Shown: positions 18,849 to 27,376 of the stretch, piece by piece
How the letters are laid out: every line of letters starts with the position of its first letter
Position numbering within the stretch: the first letter of the stretch is position 1
From: Opitutia bacterium
Lineage (GTDB): Bacteria > Verrucomicrobiota > Verrucomicrobiia > Opitutales > Opitutaceae
Assembly: GCA_003142615.1 (NCBI GenBank)
Contig: PLMW01000085.1
Coordinates: forward strand, 22,773 to 57,537
Direction of reading: 5' to 3'
DNA length: 34,765 bases
Position numbers and translations under genes: made by a program
The notes under the pieces: generated by a model
The model's input: the letters and a program-made list of their open reading frames with translations, nothing else
Database searches by the model: none
Told to the model about the DNA's origin: nothing

Positions 18849-20294
18849 CTAGGAAGCCGGGGTCCCAGTCGTTGCCCGGAAGGCGAACGGGATGCCGATC
18901 ACCACCACCGCCGCCTGAAACAACGAGGTCAGCCAGGAGGCCATGACAAGTTCCACCTGGAAGCTCCAGGCGGTGAGAAGAATCAGGAAGAGTCCCATCG
19001 CGGAAAACTGGGGTGCATCCTGGCCCAGCAGACTGAGGCGCTTGAACGCCCAGCCGAGCACCAACCCGAGCACGACAATCCCGAGGTACCCAAAGTTGGC
19101 GTAGGCCTCGCACAAAAACCCAAAGGCAATGGAAACACTCTCCGCTGCTTCCTCGTCCAGCAGATTGAGGTAAATAGCCAGGCGGGCATTGCTTTGGTGG
19201 GGACTGGGCTTGTTGGGCCAGAGGATGCGCGGCACGATCTGGGCGGGAATATCCTTGTAAGTGTCGCCGTTAAGAAAAGGCTGGTAGTCGGGGATCCGAT
19301 CGATGGTCAGGCAGAGCATTTGAAACAAGGCGGCGCGCTCCATCAGATTGGCGGTGAGCGATTTTTTCTGTTCCCCCGAATGCCCGGAGGGAGTGAACCC
19401 GAGGTTGATCCACTGTTCAAAGAAGGCGGGCAGCTCAACCAGGGAGGGATGGGTTGCCTGATCGCCGCGCCAGTAGACATCGCGCATGGCGGCCTTGCCA
19501 TGATGCAGCAAGGCCACCAGGGGAAGCGTGACAAGAATGACGATGATGGGAATGCGGCGGCTGGTGGTCACATAGCCGATCAAGGAAAGAATGATGAGCG
19601 AAATGCCGTTGATCAGGTAAAGGTCGGAAAAGAGAAAGACCATCTGCAGCGTCAGATTGAGACAGTAGGCAATCTTGGCGTTTCTGCCGAGCTGACCTTC
19701 CCCCCAGCGCCGCGCCTGGATGAATGAGCAGATGATGCCCAGACCGATGAAGACAGCCCGCAGAATGGGGGCGAGATTCCACGGGATCAGCGTCGTGAAA
19801 CCTGCCACATAGAGGTAGAGAGTGTTCAGCCACAAGCCCGTCTGGGCCCGATGCAGCACCTTTTCCGGCAGGAGTGACTCGGTGAGGAGCGGGTGTCGGG
19901 CGCGTTCTCCGCGCGTGGCGAAATAGGCCATGATCGCGGGTAACTGGAAGGCAATGACGGCCAGCCCGGCGTTGCTCACAATTTTGTCCGAGAACGAGAA
20001 AACGTCTTCCTGACCGATAAGCATGGGAACGGCGTAGAAATTGATCTCGGTCAGCATGAAGATCTCGAAGACCGGGAAATAAGGCCGGGAGAGTCGGGCC
20101 CATTGCAGCGCCGGCAGGGCCGCCAGCACCAGCATCCCCAGTCCCAAGGCGATCTCCAACGGATCCTTGAGGGGTGTGATGTAGGCCAGATAAGCGCCGA
20201 CGGCCACGACCGCTGCCACGCCCAGCCTGAAGAGCCTCTGGCTGGAGGCGCGGGCAGCGGGTGCAACAGCGGGTGTGGGGAGCGGCGGGGACAT
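18849..20294 (-). CDS. Polytopic membrane protein, candidate polysaccharide polymerase (Wzy-like, ILWPNKP motif)
   Basis: Hydrophobic protein of 481 residues with about ten or more predicted membrane helices and a soluble loop (about 265-365). Two features suggest an oligosaccharide repeat-unit polymerase of the Wzy type: VPRILWPNKPSPHQSNA (354-370) at the end of the large loop, and FGFLCEAYANFGYLGIVVLG (391-410) with an invariant-looking Glu396 and NFG. The equivalent pair (R-LWP-KP, then G-EAY-NFG) recurs, from general knowledge, in Wzy-like proteins that show little overall identity. It is flanked by GT4 genes (gaps 15 and 30 bp). It could also be an exopolysaccharide secretion component, and it is unrelated by motif to the Wzy_C gene at 13310. 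Confidence 0.7.
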   Translation of the reverse strand: MSPPLPTPAVAPAARASSQRLFRLGVAAVVAVGAYLAYITPLKDPLEIALGLGMLVLAALPALQWARLSRPYFPVFEIFMLTEINFYAVPMLIGQEDVFSFSDKIVSNAGLAVIAFQLPAIMAYFATRGERARHPLLTESLLPEKVLHRAQTGLWLNTLYLYVAGFTTLIPWNLAPILRAVFIGLGIICSFIQARRWGEGQLGRNAKIAYCLNLTLQMVFLFSDLYLINGISLIILSLIGYVTTSRRIPIIVILVTLPLVALLHHGKAAMRDVYWRGDQATHPSLVELPAFFEQWINLGFTPSGHSGEQKKSLTANLMERAALFQMLCLTIDRIPDYQPFLNGDTYKDIPAQIVPRILWPNKPSPHQSNARLAIYLNLLDEEAAESVSIAFGFLCEAYANFGYLGIVVLGLVLGWAFKRLSLLGQDAPQFSAMGLFLILLTAWSFQVELVMASWLTSLFQAAVVVIGIPFAFRATTGTPAS

Positions 20295-20309
20295 CAGATT
20301 GGCACAAGG

Positions 20310-21659
20310 TCAGGGAATTGCATGGCCTCGATCGGCAGCAGGAGCGCGGCTGCTTCTACTCCCGCGCGCGGCCTCGGTGCAACATTGGCGAAGAAAATCC
20401 GCCAGATGGCGCGTCATGCCCTCGCTGCCATGCTCCTTGCGCCACGAGGCGGACACCGGCGTGGTCGGCGGAAGCGTTTCCTCCGCCAAGAGTCGAAGCC
20501 AAGCGCCGATCGTCTCGATGGCATCAGGCGAATGGGCCGGAGTGACACCCCACTCGAGCAGGCGGCCGGCCAGGCTGGTTTCGGGGGATGCGATCGTCAG
20601 CAGGGGTTTTCCCATCCAGAGGAGATTGGCCAGTCGCGAAGGAACATATCCCGGATCATCGGAACCCACCGCCAGCAGGGCGTCACCCGCCAGCATCCAG
20701 CGAAGCGCTTCATAATATCCCACGCGCGCCGGCTGTTCCTCCACAAGGTCGGCAACCCCCGCCGTCTGCGCCAAGGGCAGCACCGATGGAAGGGCGTCGG
20801 CCGCGTAGGATGTGCCGATGAAATGGAAGCGAAGTTTACCGGCGGCGGCCGCGTCCTCGTTCCGGAGACGCGCGAGGGCGGCACAGAGTCCCGCGACCGA
20901 CCGGCGCATGTAGGGTCCGACCGCCCCGATCGCGACCACATGTTTGAAACCCGGCTGGAGGGAAGGCAACCGGGAAGGCCCCTGGACGGCCAGCCGGGCC
21001 AAGTCGGTGTCAGCCGCGGGAAAGGGAAGCACCAGGCTGCGGCGACGGTCGAACCACGGGTATCGCGCGGCGAAGTCATCCAGATAGCGTGCCGACACGC
21101 TGACGATACCCGCAGCCTGACGCAGGACATGCGGTTCGTCGTGCAGGGCCCGCCGGCGCGCCAGGCGATATTTCCAGCCTCCCGGTGGCCGGGGGGCGCC
21201 GGGTTTTTCATAATAATCCGTCACCCAGGGATCCTGGAAGTCCAGCACGTAAGGCACACCGGTGCGTTGAAGCCACCACGGACCAAGCGGCAGCACCCCG
21301 AACTGGGAGGTGGAGAAGAGCACCAGATCAAATTGATGGCCGGTCAAAAGTCGGACGCCGGCGCGGCGCAGGGCTCCGCGGGCACGCCAGCTCAAACTGC
21401 CGACGCCCAGACACCGCATCAGTTGCCGCGGCCACGCTCTCACCCGGTGCACGGGCACCTCGCCGGGTATCGAATCCAACAATTCCGGTTCCTGCGGCGC
21501 CTCGACATCTTCGCCCTTCACCGCCAGCACCTCGACCTTCCAGCCGCACGCCTCCCAATGCGGCAGGCTCAATCGTGCGCGATGGGAGTCAGGGGCGTTG
21601 GCCGGGGCAAACCCCGGGGAAACAATCAGCAACCGGCGGATTTGAGTTTGGGACGTCAT
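20310..21659 (-). CDS. GT4-like glycosyltransferase (GT-B fold)
   Basis: Predicted GT-B glycosyltransferase of 449 residues. The N-terminal strand RRLLIVSPGFAPANAPDSHR (8-27) has the PPxxxP-like loop of GT4 proteins that modify lipid-linked glycans. A middle segment LDFQDPWVTDYY matches the LDFRDPW motif of this subgroup. The C-terminal half has VPSRLANLLWMGKPLLTIAS, which replaces the classical EX7E motif with a PSR-L pattern. The last about 40 residues look like a low-complexity tail. The gene is joined to the methyltransferase gene upstream by an ATGA overlap and precedes the polymerase-like gene by 15 bp. Confidence 0.85.
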   Translation of the reverse strand: MTSQTQIRRLLIVSPGFAPANAPDSHRARLSLPHWEACGWKVEVLAVKGEDVEAPQEPELLDSIPGEVPVHRVRAWPRQLMRCLGVGSLSWRARGALRRAGVRLLTGHQFDLVLFSTSQFGVLPLGPWWLQRTGVPYVLDFQDPWVTDYYEKPGAPRPPGGWKYRLARRRALHDEPHVLRQAAGIVSVSARYLDDFAARYPWFDRRRSLVLPFPAADTDLARLAVQGPSRLPSLQPGFKHVVAIGAVGPYMRRSVAGLCAALARLRNEDAAAAGKLRFHFIGTSYAADALPSVLPLAQTAGVADLVEEQPARVGYYEALRWMLAGDALLAVGSDDPGYVPSRLANLLWMGKPLLTIASPETSLAGRLLEWGVTPAHSPDAIETIGAWLRLLAEETLPPTTPVSASWRKEHGSEGMTRHLADFLRQCCTEAARGSRSSRAPAADRGHAIP

Positions 21660-22300
21660 TGCGGCTGATCAGTTCGCCCGGCCGGCTGCATGACCTTCAC
21701 ATCCCATGTCTGTCCCCGGGCATTGGTCAGCGTGGTGCTCTCCAGCGTGCGCAGGTGCCGCGCCAGCCGCCGCCAGAGGGCCTGCCAGTGCCCGCAACGA
21801 AAGTACGAGACGATCACCTGCCCGCCGGGCTTGAGGAAGGGCAGGAACGCCGCCGTCAACGCACCCGGGTCCCATGCATAGCCGAGACATTCGCTGAAGA
21901 TGATCACGTCGAACATTTCCTTGGGCCGCCATGTGGTAAAGTCGCCCTCAACAAACTCGCAGCCTTTCAACCCCCGCGTCCGGGCGAGACGGATTCCTTC
22001 GGTGGAAAAATCCACTCCGAGGTAGCGGCGGCACGGGTAGGGCTGGAAAAGTTGAGCCAGCTCCCCGCTGCCGCAACCCACGTCCAGCACGGCGTGATTT
22101 TGGTGCAGCTGGCTGACGGTCACCACGATGACGGCCTGGCGGGCCAGTTCGGGAGGCTCGTGGAAATGACGCCACGCACCGGAAGCGTATTCGGCATCGG
22201 CGGCCTCCCGGGGTATCGGGCGGCCATGGCCGGACGGAGCGTCAATATATTTGTACTTGAGACGGGAGAGCAGGTCGGGGCGGAAGATTTTATTTAACAT
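21656..22300 (-). CDS. Class I SAM-dependent methyltransferase
   Basis: SAM-dependent methyltransferase, 214 residues, with motif I VLDVGCGSGE (71-80), the acidic end of strand two LGVDFS (94-99), motif II-like FVEGDF (116-121), DVIIFSECLGY (131-141) and FLKPGGQVIVSY, all in the canonical order of the class I fold. The first 60 residues are helical with a basic start. It likely methylates a sugar hydroxyl or carboxyl of the repeat unit. The ATGA overlap with the downstream glycosyltransferase gene suggests one expression unit. The start follows the PIG-L gene stop by 6 bp. Confidence 0.9.
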   Translation of the reverse strand: MLNKIFRPDLLSRLKYKYIDAPSGHGRPIPREAADAEYASGAWRHFHEPPELARQAVIVVTVSQLHQNHAVLDVGCGSGELAQLFQPYPCRRYLGVDFSTEGIRLARTRGLKGCEFVEGDFTTWRPKEMFDVIIFSECLGYAWDPGALTAAFLPFLKPGGQVIVSYFRCGHWQALWRRLARHLRTLESTTLTNARGQTWDVKVMQPAGRTDQPQ

Positions 22301-22306
22301 GTGGAG

Positions 22307-23170
22307 TCAGCTGACCGGCCCCGGGGGAGACGGGGCTGCGTTTTCAGGCGGGTTCAGGTCAAAATGAAAGAAATATTCGTCCCGGCCGTGAAACACCTGC
22401 TGCAGTTCCGGTGGGATGACCGGTTCCTTCCATGGGTCCAGCGGCTGTAATTGGGAGCGGTAGCGGGTCATGGCACGCTCCTTGATCAAGTGGTAGTCCT
22501 CCAGCGGATGCCGGTAATACCGCCCCGCTTGGAAGAGATGCTTGAGCAGGAGGAAGGGATTCCACCACGACCAGATCGGATATTGCCACACGGTTGGACG
22601 CCGGTGGGTGCGTTGCAGGGATTCGCGCACGAGGTTGAAGACTGCGTCGTGCTCCGTGCTGCCATCGGGACAGCAGGGCACAAAGATCTCCGCCGGCTGG
22701 AGTTGGTCGACGAGGCGCCCGATGCGCGTGATCAATGTTTCGCGGCTGGAGGGCTCCAGCCACGCCAGGGTGCCGTCAGCCGCATCCAAAAAATGCATGG
22801 CATTGGTTTCAACCCCCAGAATGGCCAGCGCTTCACGAGCCTCGGCGCACCGCCGGGCCGCCATCTCGACCGGTCCGATCTGTGGATGCCCGGGATGAGA
22901 TGCACTGCCATCCGTGATGAAAACCACGTGCACGGGCAGGCCCTCGTAACGTTTATGGGCGATCAGGCCGCCGCAGCCCAGGGTTTCATCGTCTTGATGC
23001 GGAGCGAAAACAATGGTGACACCGGCTTCAATCGGCAGGGTCCGCGCCAGTTTGGACAGCATCTGCCGATAAAGCCAGACCGCCGCAAGGCGGGTGAGTC
23101 GTTTGGCCCCTTTGTAGCCGGCCCGCCAAAACGGCAGCAGGATCAGGACGAAGAGGAGGGCCAGGCGCAT
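22307..23170 (-). CDS. PIG-L family N-acetyl sugar deacetylase, membrane-anchored
   Basis: Zinc-dependent deacetylase of the PIG-L/LmbE family, which removes N-acetyl groups from amino sugars (GlcNAc-PI, mycothiol and related substrates). The 287 residues start with a hydrophobic segment (about 3-15, one short membrane anchor or signal). The metal motif is PHQDDE (57-62, usually PHPDDE). A further zinc ligand is His174 in TEHDAVFN (172-179). The open frame extends 46 residues upstream, but the ATG at 23170 is preferred because it lies 7 bp after the upstream GT4 stop. It may deacetylate a lipid-linked aminosugar in the repeat unit. Confidence 0.87.
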   Translation of the reverse strand: MRLALLFVLILLPFWRAGYKGAKRLTRLAAVWLYRQMLSKLARTLPIEAGVTIVFAPHQDDETLGCGGLIAHKRYEGLPVHVVFITDGSASHPGHPQIGPVEMAARRCAEAREALAILGVETNAMHFLDAADGTLAWLEPSSRETLITRIGRLVDQLQPAEIFVPCCPDGSTEHDAVFNLVRESLQRTHRRPTVWQYPIWSWWNPFLLLKHLFQAGRYYRHPLEDYHLIKERAMTRYRSQLQPLDPWKEPVIPPELQQVFHGRDEYFFHFDLNPPENAAPSPPGPVS

Positions 23171-23177
23171 GGAAGAT

Positions 23178-24416
23178 TCACCGGGAGGGGGCACCGGCGA
23201 GTGCGCGGTCCACCGCGGTGAGCAGGTGGTGCTGTTCGCGCTCCCAGCAAAACTGCGTTTCGGCGGCGCGGCGGGAGGCAGCCTGCATCTGGCGCAGCCG
23301 TGGTCCATCTGTCACGAGTTCAGTCAGCCGTTGTGCCTTGATGGTGGTCTCGTGGGCCGCGACCAGCAGACCCGCGTTGGGCGCGGCCTGCATGGCTTCG
23401 GTCTGACCGGCGGTATTGGTCGCCACGACGGCGAGTCCTGCGTTCATGTACTGGAAGATTTTATTGGAGATGGTGATGTCGCGGTTGAGCGGCCAGGGCA
23501 CCTCGAGGGCAAGGCCAATGTCGAATTCCGCGAGTTTGTCGGGCAGCTTGTCCGGCGGAACCAGCTGGAGGAAGTGCAGGAGTTCACGCCGCTCCGGCGG
23601 CACCAAGGAGAGCAGCTTCTGGCGATAGCCGGGCTTTTCGTCGCCGAGGAGGTAGAGGGGCGCCGGCGCGGCCATCCGGCCCCACGCCGCCAGGAACAGC
23701 TCGAGGCCGCGCCCGGGACCGATCGTCTGGGAAAACCAGATGAAGGTCGGTGGTCCGGCGCCGGCCGGCCGGTCCAGTCGCGTGCGTGGCTGCAGGGGAA
23801 AGACGTTGCGCAGCACCAGCGGACGCGGGCACTGATAAGCGGCGGCGAGGGCGTCGGCCATGTGTTCCGAGGTCGCCGTGGAGTAGCGCGCATGATTGAG
23901 CACGTAGCGCTCGGCGGACTTGAGCAGCTTGAGCGGACGCGAGCGGCGGTCGGCATACATCAGATCCTCCGAGTACCAGTCTTCAACGTCGACCGCCACT
24001 GCGCGGCCGGCCCGAATAAGCCGGGTGGCCGCCCAGATGGGAATCTCCGTGTGGACGATCGTGAGATCAGCGGGGAGCGCCCGCGCCATGCGCAACAGCG
24101 GCCAGGCGGGGCCGAGTGCCTGCACGGACTCCAGGCGAAGCCAGCGGATCGCCCAGCGTGCTTCCCAGGTGGCGGCGCGTTGGACAAAATGACGGAACCG
24201 GGTCCGGCGCAGCGGCGCGGTGTAGTCCAGCGTTACCCGGTGGAACGGCAGCGACTCGGTGAACTCGCGATCGATGCGCTCGAAACGCCCCTGCACCGAC
24301 AGCGTCAACACCGTCACGTCATAGCCGGCCGCGCCCAAGGTCGAGGCCTCCTTGATGACGCGGGGATTGCGGCACAGGTGCGAAGCCGTGAAAACCAGGA
24401 TGCGGGGGCGTGTCAT
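23178..24416 (-). CDS. GT4 glycosyltransferase
   Basis: GT-B glycosyltransferase, 412 residues. It opens with ILVFTASHLCRNPRVIKEAS (6-25), the SHLxxNPRxxKEA signature of a common GT4 subgroup. The C-terminal half carries TFIWFSQTIGPGRGLELFL and the donor-site region ISNKIFQYMNAGLAVVATN, in place of a textbook EX7E. The ATGA overlap with the upstream GT2 gene fixes the start at 24416 against an alternative in-frame start at 24464. The gene is followed 7 bp later by the PIG-L gene. The acceptor is unknown. Confidence 0.9.
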   Translation of the reverse strand: MTRPRILVFTASHLCRNPRVIKEASTLGAAGYDVTVLTLSVQGRFERIDREFTESLPFHRVTLDYTAPLRRTRFRHFVQRAATWEARWAIRWLRLESVQALGPAWPLLRMARALPADLTIVHTEIPIWAATRLIRAGRAVAVDVEDWYSEDLMYADRRSRPLKLLKSAERYVLNHARYSTATSEHMADALAAAYQCPRPLVLRNVFPLQPRTRLDRPAGAGPPTFIWFSQTIGPGRGLELFLAAWGRMAAPAPLYLLGDEKPGYRQKLLSLVPPERRELLHFLQLVPPDKLPDKLAEFDIGLALEVPWPLNRDITISNKIFQYMNAGLAVVATNTAGQTEAMQAAPNAGLLVAAHETTIKAQRLTELVTDGPRLRQMQAASRRAAETQFCWEREQHHLLTAVDRALAGAPSR

Positions 24417-25357
24417 CGGTGCAGCCAGTGTTTGAGGCGCCAGACGGCCTTCCAGCCGACCCATCGGGCCAGGGCCGCGGTTTTCGGTCCCATTGGTGGC
24501 GGCAGCGATGAGCCGCCGAGCGCCGTCACCCGGGATTCGGCCGCGCGCATCAGTTCAATCGGGAAGGGAAAGAAATCGTAGAGGAAACGCTGGTAGTAGC
24601 CGGCGCGCGCCCGGCGCGTACGCGGGGAGTTCTCGGCAGCGAGCAGGTGCTTCTCGATGAGCTCGATGGACCGGAACTGCGACCGCCGGCTGCGTTCGTC
24701 GCGCCGCTGGCTCAGGCTGCCGGATAGCCTGGAACGATAATAGCTGCGGGCGCCAAGGGTGAACGCCACCCCGGAGCTTGCCAGCAGCACGCGACAGAAG
24801 TATTCGCCGTCGTCGTTCAGCGTCAGCGATTCGTCCCACGGGCCCGCTCGGACAGCCACGGTACGGGGGGTGAGCCAAGCCGAGGGATGCATCATGTGGG
24901 AGCCTTCGCCGCCGAGCACCAGGAAGTCGATGGGAAGGAAATCACGATACACCGTGTCATCGACAAACTCCGCTTCCGCCGGATCGGTCGCGAAACGGCC
25001 CCAGGTGCAGGAGGCCACCGTTCCGGCGGGCCGGCGGGTGAGCTCGGCCACCTGCCGCTCAAGCTTGTCCGGTGAGAGCAGGTCGTCGGCATCCAGGAAC
25101 TGCAGGAAATCGCCACGGGATTCGTGGAAGGCGCGATTGCGCGCGGCACTGGCGCCGAGGTTGGGCTGGGCGATCACGCGCACCCCTTGCGCCTCGTAGG
25201 AGCGCGCCAGGGCCAGGCTGCCATCCGTCGACCCGTCGTCGACCAGGATGATCTCCCGGTTGGTCCACGTCTGCCCGAGCGCCGATGCCAGGGTCTCCGC
25301 GAGCCACCGCTCGGCATTACGGGAAGGGATGAGGATGCTGACCAGCGGTTGCGGCAT
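24413..25357 (-). CDS. GT2 glycosyltransferase
   Basis: GT-A glycosyltransferase family 2, 314 residues. The first strand LVSILIPSRNAERWL (5-19) is followed by LVDDGSTDGS (38-47) and the metal motif LDADD (88-92). The D-rich segment LTLNDDGEYFCR in the C-terminal half completes the acceptor-base region (ND-E pattern). A C-terminal basic helix (about 285-314) may associate with the membrane. It overlaps the downstream GT4 gene by ATGA and is preceded by a 91-bp gap with a perfect hairpin. The donor and acceptor are unknown. Confidence 0.93.
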   Translation of the reverse strand: MPQPLVSILIPSRNAERWLAETLASALGQTWTNREIILVDDGSTDGSLALARSYEAQGVRVIAQPNLGASAARNRAFHESRGDFLQFLDADDLLSPDKLERQVAELTRRPAGTVASCTWGRFATDPAEAEFVDDTVYRDFLPIDFLVLGGEGSHMMHPSAWLTPRTVAVRAGPWDESLTLNDDGEYFCRVLLASSGVAFTLGARSYYRSRLSGSLSQRRDERSRRSQFRSIELIEKHLLAAENSPRTRRARAGYYQRFLYDFFPFPIELMRAAESRVTALGGSSLPPPMGPKTAALARWVGWKAVWRLKHWLHR

Positions 25358-25380
25358 GATTCAGGCGGGAGTGAAGGGCA

Positions 25381-25401
25381 GCATTATCGAGCGGATAATG
25401 C
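25381..25401. repeat. Perfect 8-bp intergenic hairpin
   Basis: GCATTATC (25381-25388) and GATAATGC (25394-25401) form a perfect 8-bp stem around the five-base loop GAGCG, starting 24 bp before the GT2 start on the minus strand. No T tract follows on either strand, so it is not an intrinsic terminator. It may be an mRNA-stability or protein-binding element. Confidence 0.7.
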
Positions 25402-25448
25402 CGATCGGTACGTGGTCGGGAACTGCAACCATGCGTGGAGGAGAGTGA

Positions 25449-26261
25449 TCAAAACCACCAGTTTGGAATCAACCGGCGGCCGATGGCCCGGGCCAGCCTG
25501 ACGAGGCGTTTGCGCAGGGTGTCATAACGGTCGCCGTTCGCTCCGACACCAACCGGGTCGCAGTTGACAGGCCAGCGCAGAACGACGCCGTCCCGTCCCC
25601 GGAGAGGCATGAGCGCATCGTAAAGCGCGTCTTCAATGAACTGCCCGTGGTAAGGTGGCGGCGGATGCATGCGCTGGTAAGCGGTGCGGAGGTGCCGGTC
25701 AAAAAAATCACACCGGGCCACGAGCAACGGTGCGGTGACGAAGTGATAGGGCTTGGGTGAGAACCGGGTGTTTTCGCGCGTGTCCGCCGCCACGAGAAAA
25801 TCCGGCGGGAGGTGGTCCAGGAGCCGGGAGATGGCGGGAAACCGGTAGCGGCCGGTGGCCTTGATCAGGTGGTCGCTCGCCGGCCAGAGCCGGCTGCGGG
25901 CGAGGCCGACATCGATCATATGGTATTCGGCGTAGCCATAATGCAGGCCGGCGGGGATTTCGTTGGCGTCGAACGAGAGGAACTCACACTCCCGTCCCTG
26001 CGGATTTTCCCGCGCAGCCAGCGCGGCGGGTTCGTCGAGCGGATGGGCGGTGTTCTCCAGAAAAATGATCCGGTTGATGCGCGGGTCGGGCAAATGCAGC
26101 CAGAAATGCAGTCCTTCCAGGTAATCGCGCATCCGCAACGCGGCATCGGTGCGCACCAGGGAGGCGGCAAATCCGGGGGCCGGCCGCAGGCAGGCCGTCA
26201 TGACCACGGTGAAACGGGCCGCAGCGGCAGCCATGCCGGATGAGCGAGAGGATGAATTCAT
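25449..26261 (-). CDS. Protein of unknown function, possible glycosyltransferase
   Basis: Predicted soluble protein of up to 270 residues, not confidently assigned. RFTVVMTACLRPAPGFAASL (16-35) looks like a first beta strand plus loop of a nucleotide-sugar binding fold. LIKATGRYRFPAISRLLDHL is similar to the K-TGRY motif that, from general knowledge, marks some surface-polysaccharide glycosyltransferases. LSFDANEIPAG and HMIDVGLARSRLWPASD are plausible active-site loops. The start is uncertain: ATG at 26261, or at 26234, which drops nine residues. It stands alone between a 140-bp upstream gap and a 91-bp downstream gap, unlike its tightly packed neighbours, so it may have its own expression signal. 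The K-TGRY motif and position in the locus support a glycan role only weakly. Confidence 0.55.
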   Translation of the reverse strand: MNSSSRSSGMAAAAARFTVVMTACLRPAPGFAASLVRTDAALRMRDYLEGLHFWLHLPDPRINRIIFLENTAHPLDEPAALAARENPQGRECEFLSFDANEIPAGLHYGYAEYHMIDVGLARSRLWPASDHLIKATGRYRFPAISRLLDHLPPDFLVAADTRENTRFSPKPYHFVTAPLLVARCDFFDRHLRTAYQRMHPPPPYHGQFIEDALYDALMPLRGRDGVVLRWPVNCDPVGVGANGDRYDTLRKRLVRLARAIGRRLIPNWWF

Positions 26262-26401
26262 CTCAGACCGGATGACGGTTTTCTCGTGTCGCTCCTCGTA
26301 CAGACTGATTAGTCATGTCAGCTTCATATGGAGATTCCGGCCGTCAAAGATACAGAAGTCATTGGCCTGTTAATGCAGGGAGTTCGCGACGAGCGACAGG
26401 T
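26262..26401. other. Longest gap inside the locus, AT-richer than its surroundings
   Basis: This 140-bp gap is AT-richer than its neighbours. TGTCGCTC (26287-26294) is repeated inverted as GAGCGACA (26391-26398), with weaker flanking matches. TTGACG occurs on the minus strand (revcomp at 26348-26353) but no good -10 element lies at 16-18 bp from it. A local promoter for the gene at 25449-26261 is possible but not shown. Confidence 0.3.
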
Positions 26402-27376
26402 TCAGCGGGTGGCTGTTTCCTGCAGGTAGCGCTGCCATTCATCAGCCGCATAGGACAAGCACGCGTGCCAGGCGTAGTGCATCAACACCGGCCTTCCTTC
26501 GGCAAGCGCGGCACGACACGCCGGGGGATCAATCACGACCCGGTAATCGGAGGCCGGCAGTGCCCGGGCGTTTTGCTGGGCGAGCAGGATGGCCCAAAGC
26601 GTTTGTTCGAGCAGGCGCTGATCTTGGCCTTCCGTGAGGAGGAGGGCGCATGCCCGCTCCAGCAGATCCCAGTCGATGTTGTCCGCGTGGACACCTATAA
26701 GGCCGCTGTTCACGGTCGGCGCCGGTTCTACACTCAAATACTGCTTCAGGATCGAACGCGGCAGGGTATAACCATCGCCACCGGCATCGGCCATGTAGAG
26801 CGATTCGCCGCGACGTACGCGGGCCAGCAGTTCACCAGGATGGTTCCAGAAGAGCATGTCGCTATCAAAAAACAGTCGGTAACCGTGCTCTCCGACCAGC
26901 GTATCCGTCAGTTTGCGCAGCAGGACAAAACGGTGGCGGTGAGTGTTGAGCGCGGGATAACGTGAACGAGGCAGGAAGGCGGCGATTTTTTCGCTGAGTT
27001 CGACGTGGCTAAGGACCCGTGCATTGGGAAAGAGTGCGGTCAACCGCTCAGCTATGTTGGCGTCCAAGGTTCCGTCACTCATGAAAATCAGAGGAAAGCC
27101 AGCACGGCTGTGCCGGATAAAAGAATGGACGCAGAACGCCGTTTGATGCCAGAAGCGCCGGCCGGTGAGAAAATACACCGGGACGTCGAGGTGAGCCGTC
27201 ACAGGCGGAAGTTCAGGCAGCCGGCGGACGGCCGCAGCCATCGTGTGCCCCCCCGTTGCGGCGCGCCATGCCAGCCTCCAGCCGTAGGCATGACCCCAGT
27301 CGCACCATTGGCGCGGACGATACCAGATCTGGTACACGAATCGGCCGAGGCGGAACTGGTGGAGGAGGGACTTCAT
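26402..27376 (-). CDS. GT8-like glycosyltransferase, tandem paralogue A
   Basis: Predicted GT-A glycosyltransferase, 324 residues, related to the 27373 gene. The metal-binding motif DSD (171-173) lies in RLFFDSDMLFWNHPG, followed by VNSGLIGVHADNIDWDLLER (222-241), the typical NSG loop of GT8-type enzymes, and EQTLWAILLAQ (257-267), an acceptor-site helix. The N-terminal region before about residue 60 lacks similarity to other families. It shares VYFLTG, FWHQTA, FPNAR and FDSDMLF with paralogue B. Gene order and equal length indicate tandem duplication followed by divergence. It overlaps the upstream paralogue by ATGA at 27373-27376. Confidence 0.8.
   Translation of the reverse strand: MKSLLHQFRLGRFVYQIWYRPRQWCDWGHAYGWRLAWRAATGGHTMAAAVRRLPELPPVTAHLDVPVYFLTGRRFWHQTAFCVHSFIRHSRAGFPLIFMSDGTLDANIAERLTALFPNARVLSHVELSEKIAAFLPRSRYPALNTHRHRFVLLRKLTDTLVGEHGYRLFFDSDMLFWNHPGELLARVRRGESLYMADAGGDGYTLPRSILKQYLSVEPAPTVNSGLIGVHADNIDWDLLERACALLLTEGQDQRLLEQTLWAILLAQQNARALPASDYRVVIDPPACRAALAEGRPVLMHYAWHACLSYAADEWQRYLQETATR

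Noticed and set aside
17790-19727. 645-codon plus-strand open frame opposite the GT4 and polymerase-like genes
   Set aside because: It is antisense to two genes with clear domain motifs, has charged and low-complexity composition, and shows no family features. Long antisense frames are common in GC-rich DNA.
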